Origin: Phycisphaeraceae bacterium
GTDB taxonomy: Bacteria; Planctomycetota; Phycisphaerae; Phycisphaerales; SM1A02
NCBI GenBank assembly: GCA_004213555.1
Contig: SHAP01000008.1
Span: 36,009 to 100,008 of the forward strand
DNA length: 64,000 bases
Direction: 5' to 3'
Below, one piece after another: positions 32,621 to 43,400 of the stretch. The notes under the pieces are model-generated. The model was not told the origin of the DNA and did no database searches. It was given only the letters and a program-made list of their open reading frames with translations. The translations under genes were made by a program, and so were the position numbers. Position 1 is the stretch's first letter, and every line of letters starts with the position of its first letter.

Positions 32621-33604
32621 TCAGGCAACGTAGCAGCAGCTGCGAACCGCTTCGCAGATGCGACGAGCATTGGGCAGCATCTCTTGTTCGAGATTGGCTG
32701 CGTACGGGGCGGGGACATCGTGGGAGTGGACACGATGGACGTGGTTGTCCAAATCGTCGAAGCAAGCGGCATGCACTTGCGAGGCCACTTCGGACCCCGG
32801 AGAACCAAAACTCCACGATTGGTCAATGACCACCAAACGGTTGGTTTTTTTGACGCTACGCACGATCGTCTCAAGATCAAGAGGACGAATGGTGCGTCCA
32901 TCAATCACCTCGCAGGAAAGACCTTCCTTGGCCAACTCTTCAGCGGCATCCACCGCAAAGTTGACCGGGCGGCCCCAAGAGAGCAGCGTGCAGTCGGTGC
33001 CTTGACGCACCACGTTGGCCTTGCCGAAGGGAATCAAGTACTCCTCTTCGGGGACTTCGCCTTTGTCCCCAAGCATGCGCTCGGATTCCAAGAAGAAGAC
33101 GGGGTCGTCGTCACGGATGGCGGTCTTCAGCAGCCCTTTGGCTTCATAAGGATTGGAAGGGATCACCATCTTCAATCCGGGCACGTTGGAGTACAACCCC
33201 TCCACACACCAGGAGTGGGTGGAACCCAGCTGGCCGCCCGCACCATCGTTGCCACGGAAGACGATGGGGCACCCGAATTGTCCGCCGGACATGTACAGCA
33301 TCTTCGGTGCATTGTTCAGAATTGGGTCGGCCGCAACCAGACTGAACGACCAACTCATGAACTCGCAAATCGGACGCAGTCCACGCATGGCGGCACCAAT
33401 GGCCATCCCGGCAAAACCGGATTCTGAAATTGGGGTGTCGATGATGCGTTTGGGGCCAAACTCGTCCAACATCCCACGAGAGACTTTGTAGGCCCCGTTG
33501 TACTGCGCGACTTCTTCACCGAGCAGGAAGACACGCTGGTCACGCCGCATTTCCTCACTCATGGCTTCGTTTAAAGCATCTCGGTATTCGATTAAACGGC
33601 TCAC
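32621..33604 (-). CDS. pdhB: Pyruvate dehydrogenase E1 component, beta subunit
   Basis: 327 residues, usual length. It starts LIEYRDALNEAMSEEMRRDQRVFLLGEEVAQYNGAYKVSRGM. The transketolase pyrimidine-binding part is clear (DTPISESGFAGMAIGAAMRGLRPICEFMSW, then 'GAGGQLGSTHSWCVEGLYSNVPGLKMVIPSNPYEAKGLL'), and the C-terminal transketolase domain has EVIDGRTIRPLDLETI. With PdhA it forms the heterotetrameric E1 that decarboxylates pyruvate. It overlaps pdhA by four bases (ATGA). Confidence 0.95.
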   Translation of the reverse strand: MSRLIEYRDALNEAMSEEMRRDQRVFLLGEEVAQYNGAYKVSRGMLDEFGPKRIIDTPISESGFAGMAIGAAMRGLRPICEFMSWSFSLVAADPILNNAPKMLYMSGGQFGCPIVFRGNDGAGGQLGSTHSWCVEGLYSNVPGLKMVIPSNPYEAKGLLKTAIRDDDPVFFLESERMLGDKGEVPEEEYLIPFGKANVVRQGTDCTLLSWGRPVNFAVDAAEELAKEGLSCEVIDGRTIRPLDLETIVRSVKKTNRLVVIDQSWSFGSPGSEVASQVHAACFDDLDNHVHRVHSHDVPAPYAANLEQEMLPNARRICEAVRSCCYVA

Positions 33605-34692
33605 CGGGCACCTCCGTTGTAGTTGGGGTCATTCGCCAGCATCTCGGGCAAGCTGGTGCCCGTCCAAGGACCAAACGGCTCGACGTACACGTCTTTGTAA
33701 AGCTCATCAAAACCCGGAGCCGGGGCGTTTTCAGCGAATTCCACGGTTTCACGCACAATCTTCTTCTGAGCGTCGTAGATCGATTCCATATCGGCATCGG
33801 CGACGTCACGCTGGGTCTTCAAGACATGCTCCAGTCGACCAATTGGGTCTTGGGCTTCGTACTGGGCTTCTTCATCTTTGGTTCGGTACTTTCGAGGATC
33901 GGACATGGAGTGCCCTTTGAAGCGGTACGTCTGCATGTCCACAAAGCCGGGTCGGCTGTTTTCTCGACACTGATCGACGAATGGCTTCATGCCGTCATAC
34001 ACCGACATCACGTCCATGCCTTGAATGGTGATGTGATCGATGCCATTGGCCCGGGCCTTTGCACCAAGGTCATGGGCCATGGTTGTGCCGCGTTCAATGG
34101 CGGTGCCCATGGAATACCCGTTGTTCTCGACGATGAAGATCACCGGGAGATCAAACAGACCCGCCAAGTTCATGGCTTCGTGAAACGCGCCTTGGTTGAC
34201 CGCGCCATCCCCGAGGAAACACAGCGTCACTTTGTCGCTCTTGCCGCCCCCCATGACTTCATCTTCGTATTTCGTGGCGAACGCGAGACCAGCACCCAAT
34301 GGTGTTTGAGCGCCGACAATGCCATGTCCGCCGTACATCGAGTTGGCGGCATCAAAGAAGTGCATGGAGCCGCCCTTGCCTTTGGCACATCCAGCCAGCT
34401 TGCCAAACATTTCGGCCATGCCGTACTTGGGGTCCATACCTCGGGCCAAACCATGACCGTGATCTCGGTAGGCCGTGACCAAGGGATCGTTGTTGCGGGT
34501 GGCCGCGACGCAACCCACCGCAACGGCTTCTTGGCCAATGTAAACGTGGCAAAATCCACCGATCTTCTTGTTCTGGTAGGCCTGCATGGTCCGGATCTCG
34601 AACTCGCGGATCAAGTACATGTCACGCAGCCAGCCAAGCAAGGTCTCGGTGGGCAGTGATTCGGCGATAGCGGGATGGGAAAGCGTCGTCAT
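33601..34692 (-). CDS. pdhA: Pyruvate dehydrogenase E1 component, alpha subunit
   Basis: 363 residues. The start of the catalytic region, MYLIREFEIRTMQAYQNKKIGGFCHVYIGQEA, and the TPP-binding motif GDGAVNQGAFHEAMNLAGLFDLPVIFIVENN are both intact. So is the loop GHSMSDPRKYRTKDE. It binds thiamine diphosphate between alpha and beta subunits. It is the first gene of pdhA-pdhB-pdhC, with a 102-base leader downstream of the metallopeptidase gene. Confidence 0.95.
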   Translation of the reverse strand: MTTLSHPAIAESLPTETLLGWLRDMYLIREFEIRTMQAYQNKKIGGFCHVYIGQEAVAVGCVAATRNNDPLVTAYRDHGHGLARGMDPKYGMAEMFGKLAGCAKGKGGSMHFFDAANSMYGGHGIVGAQTPLGAGLAFATKYEDEVMGGGKSDKVTLCFLGDGAVNQGAFHEAMNLAGLFDLPVIFIVENNGYSMGTAIERGTTMAHDLGAKARANGIDHITIQGMDVMSVYDGMKPFVDQCRENSRPGFVDMQTYRFKGHSMSDPRKYRTKDEEAQYEAQDPIGRLEHVLKTQRDVADADMESIYDAQKKIVRETVEFAENAPAPGFDELYKDVYVEPFGPWTGTSLPEMLANDPNYNGGAR

Positions 34693-34749
34693 GGCGTCAC
34701 TCCATTCGAAATCTGAGCGATCGGATCGAATCGCAAATGATACACCGGC

Positions 34750-34768
34750 GGGGACCCATCTGGTCCCC
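34750..34768. other. Short GC-rich hairpin in the pdhA leader
   Basis: GGGGACC and GGTCCCC form a perfect 7-bp stem with the loop CATCT. It lies 58 bases upstream of pdhA and 26 bases past the metallopeptidase stop. There is no T-tract on the minus strand, so it is not a standard intrinsic terminator. It may be an RNA-stabilising or leader structure. Confidence 0.35.
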
Positions 34769-34794
34769 TTGGTTTGTAACGGTCAACGCCTTGG

Positions 34795-37700
34795 CTACGG
34801 CGTGTAGCTCCATGCGTTGTTGGGGACCACAGATTTGCCAGTCCCTGGCCCTTCCCAACGCACGATGATGCCCGCGCCCCCACCACGCTCGAAAAACTCC
34901 ACCCTCACGCCGCGAGGACCGATTTGATCAACCTGAATGGTTCCAGAACGTTCCTGCATGCCGTGCAAGCCGTCATTGTCAACGATTTGGACGCCATCGA
35001 CCAGCAACCGAGAGCCGTCGTCGCTTTCCGTGAACAAGGTCCAGATCCCAGTCGCAGGGAAGATAATTTGACCTTCAAACACCGCTCCAACGTCATCAGA
35101 GAGACCAGAGCCCGCAAAAACGCCACCGGTTGAAGGAAGATTGACCTGAGTCAAAACTTCGGCGGAGATCGGCACCAATGGTCCAAAGTCCGGCAGCTCA
35201 CTCAGAGCATCGAGATCGAAATACTCGACCTGCACACCCGGGAGCGCGTCGGTCAATTCGATCACCACGGTGCCTTCAGCGATCAACCCGAAGATCGACT
35301 GCACTTGATACGCAAACGAGTCCACCCCTGTGTTCGAGGGTGCAGTGTAGCGCAGCGCATTTCCTTCCTGAACGATGGTCCCACCCAAGCTGGAGGTGAC
35401 ATCAAAAGTGGCCAAGCTCAGTCCGTAGCCTTCAACATCAACATCGTTCGCCAAGACGTCGAGCACCACCGAACCTTCCGGCGCCATCACAACATCATCA
35501 TCATTCGCGGTGGGTGCCGTTGGGCAGAAGTAATTTTCACAGGAGACATCATCGCCCCGATAGGAGCCGCCGAGTTCAAGGCAAGAAAATGCAGTACTCC
35601 GCTGGCATGTGCCGTCGCTCAGACAACATCCACCCTGGTCCACTTGGCACAAGTTGGTGGGACAGATTGATCCTTGACCGTTGAACCGCCCGCCACTGAT
35701 TTCGCAATCCACCGCAGAGAGTGATGGAGCGCACGACCCATCGGACAGACAACATGAACCCGTTCGATCAAGCGGAGGTGGAGGCAGCGGGCAATCTCCG
35801 AACGCCGCCAGAACCAAAAGGATTTCAGAAAAGCCGACCACGCCGTCTTGGTCAATATCTTCAGGACAGGGCACACCACACGGGCCCCATGCGTTCAGCA
35901 CCAACAAAATGTCTTCAAAGTTCACCGCACCGTTTGTGTCCACATCACCTTGGCAACTCAAGGGGGGCGGTGGCGGGCAAGCCGAATCGCTGCACTGCAC
36001 ATTCATGCCCTGCCAAGAACCGCCAGAAGTAGCGCAGAACACCTCAGGTTCCACCGAGCACTGACCATCTGGATAGCAACACGATCCGGTTTCGGATTCA
36101 ACCGCAAAAGGTATTTCACGAAGCCCGCCACCAATTTGCTCAATCAGCAATGCTCCGCGATAGATCAAACGTCCGTCGGTCGAAATTTGAGCCAAAGTCG
36201 CCTCGCCCACCACTGGTGAAGAAGACGGATCTTGGTCGAAGATGGCTCCGCCTTGGTCTTCAAAGAATCCAAACCCGGAAACCACCGAGGTGTTGGCATC
36301 AACCCCGGCAAAGCCAGAGGTGAACCCTGTCTCATGGGCATCGGGTTGACCAACCACCACCCAAGAATCTCCAGAGCCCGAGAGGGCTCCCGGGAAGTCA
36401 CCCAACCTGCCAAGGTCTTCGGGATTTTGCCGAAGCTCCGTGGCCGAAGCCAAGACCAATGGACGCTCGGACGTTCCCGTGACCGCCAGAATTTTGCCAA
36501 CATTTGAAAACTGGTTGAGTTCGGTTCGCAAGATTTCGGTTCGCCCCCCTGCGGGGTGAAGGTCAACGAACACTTCGCGGTTGACCAAGGCTCGCACTGG
36601 ATCGCATGTGGACGCAGCGCAAGTGGAGTTGAGCGCGCCGACGGACGCACCCGCCGCGTAACACGATGCTGGGTCACCCTCCAGACACGCCCCGTCGGGG
36701 AAGCAGCATGCCCAAGTTTGCGTGCAAGCTTCAGGTGGACAGCTGGCATCGGTGGAGTCCAAGAATCCACCCAAGTTCAAACATGCATCACGGAAGGTTG
36801 CTTGGCATGAGCCATCGAGCAGACAGCATCGAATCGGGGCGGACTCGAGACAACTTCGCGTGGATCGGAAGCCGGCAATGTCCCCCACCGTCTGGGTGGG
36901 GCTGAATTGGTTCGCACAGGTGATGCTTGGATTCATCGTGTACTCGGGGTTGCCACAATCGCAATGGTCGGCCGACCAGTTGTGGCCCAGCTCATGAGCG
37001 ATCAAGTCGGTGCGACAATTGAAGTTGCCAAATTCTTGGTCCAATCCGTATGCGTTGTTGGTGCAAATGACCCCCAGATACGCGACGCCAATCACACTGC
37101 CATCCAACTGCTTTCCAGTGAAAAGGTGAGCGACGTCACGCTCAATAAGCTGCTGGTTGGTGTTCCACCAAGACCCGAACTGGGAAAGCAAACTGGATGA
37201 ATTGGTGATGCTGGCGTACGGATCGTCTGCGGCCGAAGTGCGAACCAAGAAGTAGGACAAATCATGGGTGATGCCAACTTCGGATTCGTACTGCAAGTTC
37301 ATGGCATCGAGAACGGACTCGACTCGTCCAAGAGCGTCGGCCCCCCAAGTTTGAAAGAAGGCCCAATCGGCCTCGGCGGCGAGACCGCAGACTTGCAGAC
37401 CCCCACCTCCTCCAGGACCTCCCGCTCGAGCAACCACCGGGCCACGGCTGTCGCTGAATACGCCGTCGACGACCCCGCACGTGCCGCCGCACGCAAAAGC
37501 ATCCGAGGAGTTGTACACCGCCGTACGCTCTCCCCAAGGTTCAAGCATCCAAGATTGGCCGTTGTCTCCGACAACTCGACCCCACCAGCCGTCACGCAAC
37601 CGCGTACAAGAAATACGCAATCCACCCGGTTCAACGGTGCCGCGCCACAGACGCTCGCGGCGGTCAACCAAACCCAATGGATCGCCTCCAACACCAAAGC

Positions 37701-37905
37701 CACGCTCACGAAGAGACCAGGGCACCAGACGAACCAGCCGCGGCTTCCCGTCCAATGTCAACATAAATGAATCAGTGGTCCCAAATTCAACTTCGGGAAG
37801 ATGTTGGAGCGTTCCCCGCTCAATGCCCAAATCTGCACAAGCATGAGGTGGGAGGGATGGGGCTTTTGAAGCACAAAAGATGGACACAATAAGCGACACC
37901 AGCAT
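34795..37905 (-). CDS. Large secreted metzincin-like metallopeptidase with Cys modules, dockerin-like module and PA14 domain
   Basis: 1036 residues with a signal peptide (start MLVSLIVSIFCASKAPS). The peptidase domain carries HELGHNWSADH (His304, Glu305, His308, His314) followed by a likely Met-turn at YTMNPS. The metzincin glycine of HExxHxxGxxH is Ser311 here. Five cysteine modules of the CCxxDGxC...GG...C...C type follow, three in the middle and two near residue 730. A dockerin-like EF-hand pair (GDVDTNGAVNFEDILLVL, WGPCGVPCPEDIDQDGVV) lies between them. A cadherin-like module (NDDDVVMAPEGSVVLDVLANDVD) and a C-terminal PA14 domain (WTLFTESDDGSRLLVDG) complete it. It is probably extracellular and Ca-dependent. 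Its substrate is unknown. Confidence 0.85.
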   Translation of the reverse strand: MLVSLIVSIFCASKAPSLPPHACADLGIERGTLQHLPEVEFGTTDSFMLTLDGKPRLVRLVPWSLRERGFGVGGDPLGLVDRRERLWRGTVEPGGLRISCTRLRDGWWGRVVGDNGQSWMLEPWGERTAVYNSSDAFACGGTCGVVDGVFSDSRGPVVARAGGPGGGGGLQVCGLAAEADWAFFQTWGADALGRVESVLDAMNLQYESEVGITHDLSYFLVRTSAADDPYASITNSSSLLSQFGSWWNTNQQLIERDVAHLFTGKQLDGSVIGVAYLGVICTNNAYGLDQEFGNFNCRTDLIAHELGHNWSADHCDCGNPEYTMNPSITCANQFSPTQTVGDIAGFRSTRSCLESAPIRCCLLDGSCQATFRDACLNLGGFLDSTDASCPPEACTQTWACCFPDGACLEGDPASCYAAGASVGALNSTCAASTCDPVRALVNREVFVDLHPAGGRTEILRTELNQFSNVGKILAVTGTSERPLVLASATELRQNPEDLGRLGDFPGALSGSGDSWVVVGQPDAHETGFTSGFAGVDANTSVVSGFGFFEDQGGAIFDQDPSSSPVVGEATLAQISTDGRLIYRGALLIEQIGGGLREIPFAVESETGSCCYPDGQCSVEPEVFCATSGGSWQGMNVQCSDSACPPPPPLSCQGDVDTNGAVNFEDILLVLNAWGPCGVPCPEDIDQDGVVGFSEILLVLAAFGDCPLPPPPLDRTGSCCLSDGSCAPSLSAVDCEISGGRFNGQGSICPTNLCQVDQGGCCLSDGTCQRSTAFSCLELGGSYRGDDVSCENYFCPTAPTANDDDVVMAPEGSVVLDVLANDVDVEGYGLSLATFDVTSSLGGTIVQEGNALRYTAPSNTGVDSFAYQVQSIFGLIAEGTVVIELTDALPGVQVEYFDLDALSELPDFGPLVPISAEVLTQVNLPSTGGVFAGSGLSDDVGAVFEGQIIFPATGIWTLFTESDDGSRLLVDGVQIVDNDGLHGMQERSGTIQVDQIGPRGVRVEFFERGGGAGIIVRWEGPGTGKSVVPNNAWSYTP

Positions 37906-37947
37906 GCCTTAAAGGTACGCACAGAACGCCGGTTTGCTTCGCAAAAC

Positions 37948-37978
37948 AAAAAAAGGCCCTCCAAACATGAGGAGGGCC
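37948..37978 (-). terminator. Rho-independent terminator after tRNA-Arg
   Basis: On the minus strand, GGCCCTCC, an 8-base loop and GGAGGGCC form a perfect 8-bp stem, followed directly by seven Ts. It starts three bases past the tRNA discriminator base, so it ends the tRNA transcript. It also separates it from the metallopeptidase gene start at 37905. Confidence 0.88.
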
Positions 37979-37980
37979 AA

Positions 37981-38054
<74 letters not shown>

Positions 38055-38106
38055 AGGGTGAAGGGCCCAATATAGCGAAAAAGGGGAGCAACGGACTCTT
38101 CTTCAT

Positions 38107-38418
38107 TCACTCTGCGCCATCGATTGACCACTCGTCTTGGATTGTGCTGGCGAGAACCCGGAACTCCACCTGCGCCGCGGCCAGGATGCCTTCTGGAACA
38201 TCCAGTTGGCACTGCTCGAAGTGCACCAAACATTCCAAGGCCGTCATGTCCCCTTCGAGGTAGGAAAGCTCCAAATGCGTCGCCAAGCCCAAATCATCTC
38301 CGGCCCCAAACAACATCAAAGATGACTCCATCGCCCCCGGGCTTGCCACTGTCTGGGTGGCAGTGCAACCGCAAAGTGTGGCTGTGGCAAGTCCGAGAAT
38401 CATGCAAATCCGGTTCAT
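38107..38418 (-). CDS. Small predicted lipoprotein
   Basis: About 103 residues. A lipoprotein signal peptide MNRICMILGLATATLCGC has a lipobox (LCGC). The mature part is acidic and helical with no recognised domain. ATG 38418 is chosen because AAAGGA precedes it and the signal peptide starts there; upstream sequence in frame is not signal-like. It is divergent from the TpsB gene and lies just upstream of the tRNA on the same strand. Confidence 0.65.
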   Translation of the reverse strand: MNRICMILGLATATLCGCTATQTVASPGAMESSLMLFGAGDDLGLATHLELSYLEGDMTALECLVHFEQCQLDVPEGILAAAQVEFRVLASTIQDEWSIDGAE

Positions 38419-38652
38419 GGTGTGGTGTCCTTTCGCCGGTCGAGCCGGCCGTCCTTTCACATCGTTCTGATCTCGATCGGACTTCGTTTTTGCTCGTGCT
38501 TCGCCCAAGCACAACCCGCGCAAAACTCACAACCTGTTGCCCATAATTTTTATCGGACGACCCTTCACCAAACAGCCCGCTTTTCCTAGTTCTTCGCGGT
38601 GACTGCTTCAATCGCTGTCATAATGAACGACTCAGACTTCCCGGAGTTCTTC

Positions 38653-40431
38653 ATGCCCGCCATTCGTCAAATGTTGATTGTCTGTTTCGCTCTTGCGTGG
38701 CCCACCATCGCGGTGGCTCAAGAAGCATCGGACGCCTCCGACATTCAAGCCATGAGATATGCCACGCAGGAATTGAAGATTGAGTTCAGACCCTCCATGG
38801 CAGAAGAAGAGCAACTGCGAAAGCTGTTGATGTCGACCCCCCTTCCATTGACCATTCGAGAGGGATTCATCGATGCCGGTGCACAGGATCGATGGAGCCT
38901 TCGCGCGCTCAATCGAAGGGCCAACATGTCGTTCTCCGTTGCCGGAATCCAAAAAGTCAACGAAGGACTGCTTCGGGCACTCAACGAAGACCTTGGATTG
39001 GTGGGTGTGTTTGTGGTGCCCAAAGACATTGATCGTCAAGACGGCACCGACAACCGCGAAGACAAGGATTCGCTTGTTTTTCTGGTGATCACCAACATCA
39101 TCGAGGAAGTACGAACTTTGGCATCCGGAACTCGCGTTGGTGATGATGCCGAGATTGCACCAGCGGAACGTATCAATCACCCCGCCCACAACCGGATCCG
39201 TGAACGGGCTCCTGTGCAACCCGGGGAATTGTTGACCCGCGAATCGCTTGAAGCTTTTGCCGCCGAACTCTCCCTGCACCCTGGACGGACGGTTGATGTT
39301 GGCTTGGGGCGTGGATCAGAGCCCGGGCTGGCAGTGGTGGACTTCAACATCACCGAACGGGACCCTCAAGTTTGGACCATTGCGACCGAAAACACCGGCA
39401 CCCAAGGGACCAGTCAGTGGCGCTACATACTCGGATGGCGAGACACACAACTCACCGATCGCGACGACGTCCTGAGTGTGCAACTCCGCACCTCCGGTGA
39501 TTCGGACGCCACGGGCGTCAATGCTGGCTGGACCCATTCTTTGTTCGATTCATGGACCGGAAACGCCTTCTTCCATGCCGACCAATATGTCTCGAGTCAG
39601 TTTGGTGTTCCCATTGAGTTTGAAGGCAACAGCATGGGTCTTTCCTATTCGGTCTCTCCGAGGCCTCTTCCGCTGGGGAGAAATCCCGCACGTCCACATT
39701 TCGTCACGCCTTTCTTCAGAATTGGCATGGACCGATTCGATGTCACCCAGAGCTTTGTTTTCAACAGTGGTGCAATCGAAATTGGTGGTGGCGAAACAAG
39801 TTTGCTGACCGCCCAAGCTGGGGTTTCGGTGCAACACCTCAGTGAGCAAGGGGCCCTTCGAGGTGGTATTTCGCTCGCGTGGCAAGGCGGGGACGATGAT
39901 GACGATGTGGGGCGATTCGCTCGAGACGATTCATGGTCTTCCCTGAATGCCAACATCGACCTTCGCCGGTTCGTTGATTCAGAAGGAGTCGGTGAATTTC
40001 GGCTCCGCGCGAACGTCGGTGGAGCCCTCGACGGCAGGGTTGCACCGCAGGCCTACACCGTTCTCGGTGGCATGAACACCATTCGCGGCTATCCCGAAGC
40101 TGCGGCTGCGGGTGACCAAGGCTGGTCCGCTTCGGTCGAATACTGGTGGCATCCTGGTCGATCCTCAGCACCAAACCAGCGGTTCCAGTCCCAAGACTGG
40201 GATTTGGCCTTTGGGGGGTTTCTCGATGCTGGTGCCACCAAGATCAACAACCCGGTGGTGGATTACGAGGTGGATGAAGACCTTTTGGGGGCCGGTATCG
40301 GCCTCGAAGGCCTTTTTGATCGTTCGGTTCAAGTCCGTTTGTACTGGGGATTCGCATTGTCGGATCTGGACGGACGAGACACAGAATCTGGCGATAACCG
40401 AGTGCATTTTTCTGCCACTTATGAGTTCTAA
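38653..40431 (+). CDS. TpsB-type outer-membrane transporter (ShlB/FhaC-like) of a two-partner secretion system
   Basis: About 592 residues with a signal peptide (MPAIRQMLIVCFALAWPTIAVA). The N-terminal periplasmic part is POTRA-like. It ends in a region of 'RVGDDAEIAPAERINHPAHNRIRERAPVQPGELLTRESLEAF', which is typical of the TpsB linker before the barrel. The C-terminal half is a 16-strand-type Omp85 barrel, with the conserved GMNTIRGYPEAAAAGDQGWSASVEY and terminal aromatic strand HFSATYEF. TpsB proteins export one large TpsA partner across the outer membrane. The partner gene begins 66 bases downstream. GGAG lies seven bases before the ATG. Confidence 0.85.
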   Translation: MPAIRQMLIVCFALAWPTIAVAQEASDASDIQAMRYATQELKIEFRPSMAEEEQLRKLLMSTPLPLTIREGFIDAGAQDRWSLRALNRRANMSFSVAGIQKVNEGLLRALNEDLGLVGVFVVPKDIDRQDGTDNREDKDSLVFLVITNIIEEVRTLASGTRVGDDAEIAPAERINHPAHNRIRERAPVQPGELLTRESLEAFAAELSLHPGRTVDVGLGRGSEPGLAVVDFNITERDPQVWTIATENTGTQGTSQWRYILGWRDTQLTDRDDVLSVQLRTSGDSDATGVNAGWTHSLFDSWTGNAFFHADQYVSSQFGVPIEFEGNSMGLSYSVSPRPLPLGRNPARPHFVTPFFRIGMDRFDVTQSFVFNSGAIEIGGGETSLLTAQAGVSVQHLSEQGALRGGISLAWQGGDDDDDVGRFARDDSWSSLNANIDLRRFVDSEGVGEFRLRANVGGALDGRVAPQAYTVLGGMNTIRGYPEAAAAGDQGWSASVEYWWHPGRSSAPNQRFQSQDWDLAFGGFLDAGATKINNPVVDYEVDEDLLGAGIGLEGLFDRSVQVRLYWGFALSDLDGRDTESGDNRVHFSATYEF

Positions 40432-40497
40432 CCCTCATAGTGGAGTTCCGGGCCCGTGCCCAAAGACCACGAATTCCAATCACAAAGAGACCTCATC

Positions 40498-43400
40498 ATG
40501 AAGCAACACCTGCTGAATGCCACCTTGGGAACCTTGCTCACCAGCACACTGGCCCTTTCGGCCGCTGCGGATGGTCCTGAAACCGTCTGGGGATCAGCCA
40601 CCATCACGATCCAAAATGGACAAACGGTGATCACAGCTTCCGACGGCACCGTGTTGGATTGGCAAAGCCTCATGGTGGCCCCATGGGAGACCTTGGAATT
40701 CAACCTGCCCGATGGCGAATCAGCCATACTGAACCGAGTCTTGGGCGGGACCCCAACCGACATCCAAGGTTCTTTGCTGTCCAACGGACAGGTCTACATT
40801 GTGAACCCCGCCGGTGTGGTTTTTGGCGCGGATGCAGTGGTGGATTGTGGTGGGTTGTATGCGGTCGCCGGGAACATGAGCCTGGACGACTGGATGCAAG
40901 GAATCGATCGATTTGAATTGACGGGAGAAGTAACCAACCACGGAAATCTTCAAGGCAACAAAGTCGCCCTGCTGGGGCAACGTGTTTTGAACCACGGCAC
41001 CGTGCAAGCCGGGAACGGCCTGATTGCTTTGGTTGCTGGGGATGAAGTCTTGCTCTGGGAATCAGGCGGACGCTTGCATGCCAAGATAGACGGAGAACTC
41101 TTGGCCAACGCGGCCGGAACCGGTCAAGCCGCCAGCGATCTCTCCGGATTGGCCGCGGTGGAAAACACCGGAAGCATCCAAGGCGGATCGGTGCTCTTTG
41201 GGGCGGGCGACGCTTTTGCCCTGGCCCTTAACAACCAAGGCTTGGTTCAAGCCAACACTGCAGAATTTTCCGCTGTGGGCGGCGGAGTCGTCCTTGGAGG
41301 CATGATCGAAGGACAAACCATTGAAGCCAATGGTCCGGTGCTGGTGCTGGACGGCGCGATTTCCTCAACCGGAGGACTGGTGTCTCTGGACGCCAGCGAA
41401 TTCCTGCAACTGGCCTCCGGAAGCTCGGTTGATGTTTCCAACCAAGGCGGCGCTGCTGGCGCGTTCATGGCTTCCAGCACCGGCAGCCTCGTCATTGCGC
41501 CCGATGCTCAAATCAACGCCTCTGGTGATGTTGGAGGGTTGGTGGATCTCTCTGGAGACAGTGCTTTCTTTGGTGGAGACATCGATGTCGACGGGGAACA
41601 CATGGATGGCCTCCTGATGCTCGGAGGAGGCGTCCTCGGAGCGGATATTTTGATTGTTGAGGACATCCCAAACGATGACGTCAACAACATCTCCTTCGAT
41701 TTCAACGGATCCGTCGGGCTCGACAATCCCGGATTGATCACTGGGACCAACTATTTGGTGGCCAACGCCTTGACGCAATTCTTCGGGCCCATTCGCATTC
41801 ACACCAGCGGTGACATCGAAGTCCTGGCCGAGTTGGATTTCTCCGACAGTTTTGTGCCCGAGCTTCGCTTGCACGCCGGCCAGCAATTGACGGTCAACGC
41901 CGCCATCAACATCAACGGCGACTTGGTCCTGATCGCCGGTGGTTCACCATCGGTGGACCAAGGCGGACAGTTTGGTTTGATCGAAATCAATGCCGGCCTG
42001 AATGCTCTTGGAGATATCTTGATTGACGGTGTGGCCGAAGGAAATGATCCCTCCAACGGCCTCCCCTACCAGAACGTCATCTTTATCAACACTTCGGAAT
42101 TGATCTCTGCGGGAGAAGAACTTCGGTTCTCCGATGAAGCTCGCTTGTTCACCGATGCAAACCTCGCCGGCAACGTCGTCTTTGAGCAATCTATTTTTGA
42201 TGGCAACACCAGTGGACTTGGAGGGTTGTTTGGCATTGCCGTCGATGGCAATCTTGAGCTTGGTGGTGATGCTGGCGGGATCGCACCCAACCAGCGTCTC
42301 CGCAGTCTCGACATCACCGGAGACCTGACGCTGGCCGCCGGAAAAACCATTCGAGTTGAAGAATTCATTGCCGCCGACTCATTGACGGCCGGCGCAGATT
42401 CAGGCATTCAAATTGCTGTCCTCCCCAACGAAAGCGGGAGCATGACCCTCGGCGGTGATCTGATCGCTGAAGGCGACCTCACCTTGGCAGGAAATTTTGC
42501 CGCTGACACCGAAAACGTCATCATTGGCGGGAACCTCACCACCTCATCTTCAGTAGGCATGTCCCTGAACGTCAACGGAGATGTCATGGTCGATGGCAAC
42601 CTAGATGCACTCAGTGATCTCAACATCAACGCCGCGGGTCAGATGGAAGTGGTGCAGAATGTGAATGCTGAATTTGCGGACTTGGACCTTACGGCCGATC
42701 GCCTGCGGTTTGGAGGCAGCGTGGTCAAAGCTGCCTCCCTTCGACTGACGGCCTTGGGCGGTGGCGACGAAAGCCCGGTGCTCTTCTTGAATGAAAACGG
42801 AGTCCAGTTGTTGATTGGCGGAGATTTCAATCTGAACAGCAACGCCCCCGCAGGAGTTGCTGGTTTGGGCGCTTTCGGAAATTTGAGCTTGAATGCCGAA
42901 AACATTGACTTGGGTGAATCCACCATCACCGCCTTGGGTGATCTCACCCTCAGTGCAAACGGCACCCTGACGGTGAAAGACCTCAATGCACTCGGAGATC
43001 TGATTCTGCAAGGATCCGAGCTAATCATTGAGTTGGAGGACGGTCGAACCGTCGACATGATTTGCGGTGGTGACTTTGTCGTCGACGCGGCGGCCGTCAC
43101 CACAGTCGGAGACGGCACCTTCCGCTTCGCCCCAACCACAGGCATCGAGTTGAGCAATGCGTTCTTGCAAAGCGTCAGTTCGGATTTCCAGATTGGCCAA
43201 CCGAATGGCAACTTCAATGCCAGTGGTTTGGGCGCAGGATCCCAACGCCTTCTGGATGCCAGTTCGGTCGAACTCCCCGCACAGTTGCTGCCACCCGATG
43301 AGGAACAGCTGGCGGCCCAAACCGCCCGAGCGGAGCGAGAACTTGGCATGGCTGAAAATCAAGCGTTCCAAGACGCCTTCGACATCTCAGTGCAGTCCAA

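Noticed and set aside
38055..38106. Promoter for tRNA-Arg on the minus strand (TATATT box)
   Set aside because: A -10-like TATATT is present about 14 bases upstream of the tRNA, but no -35 box lies at an acceptable distance.
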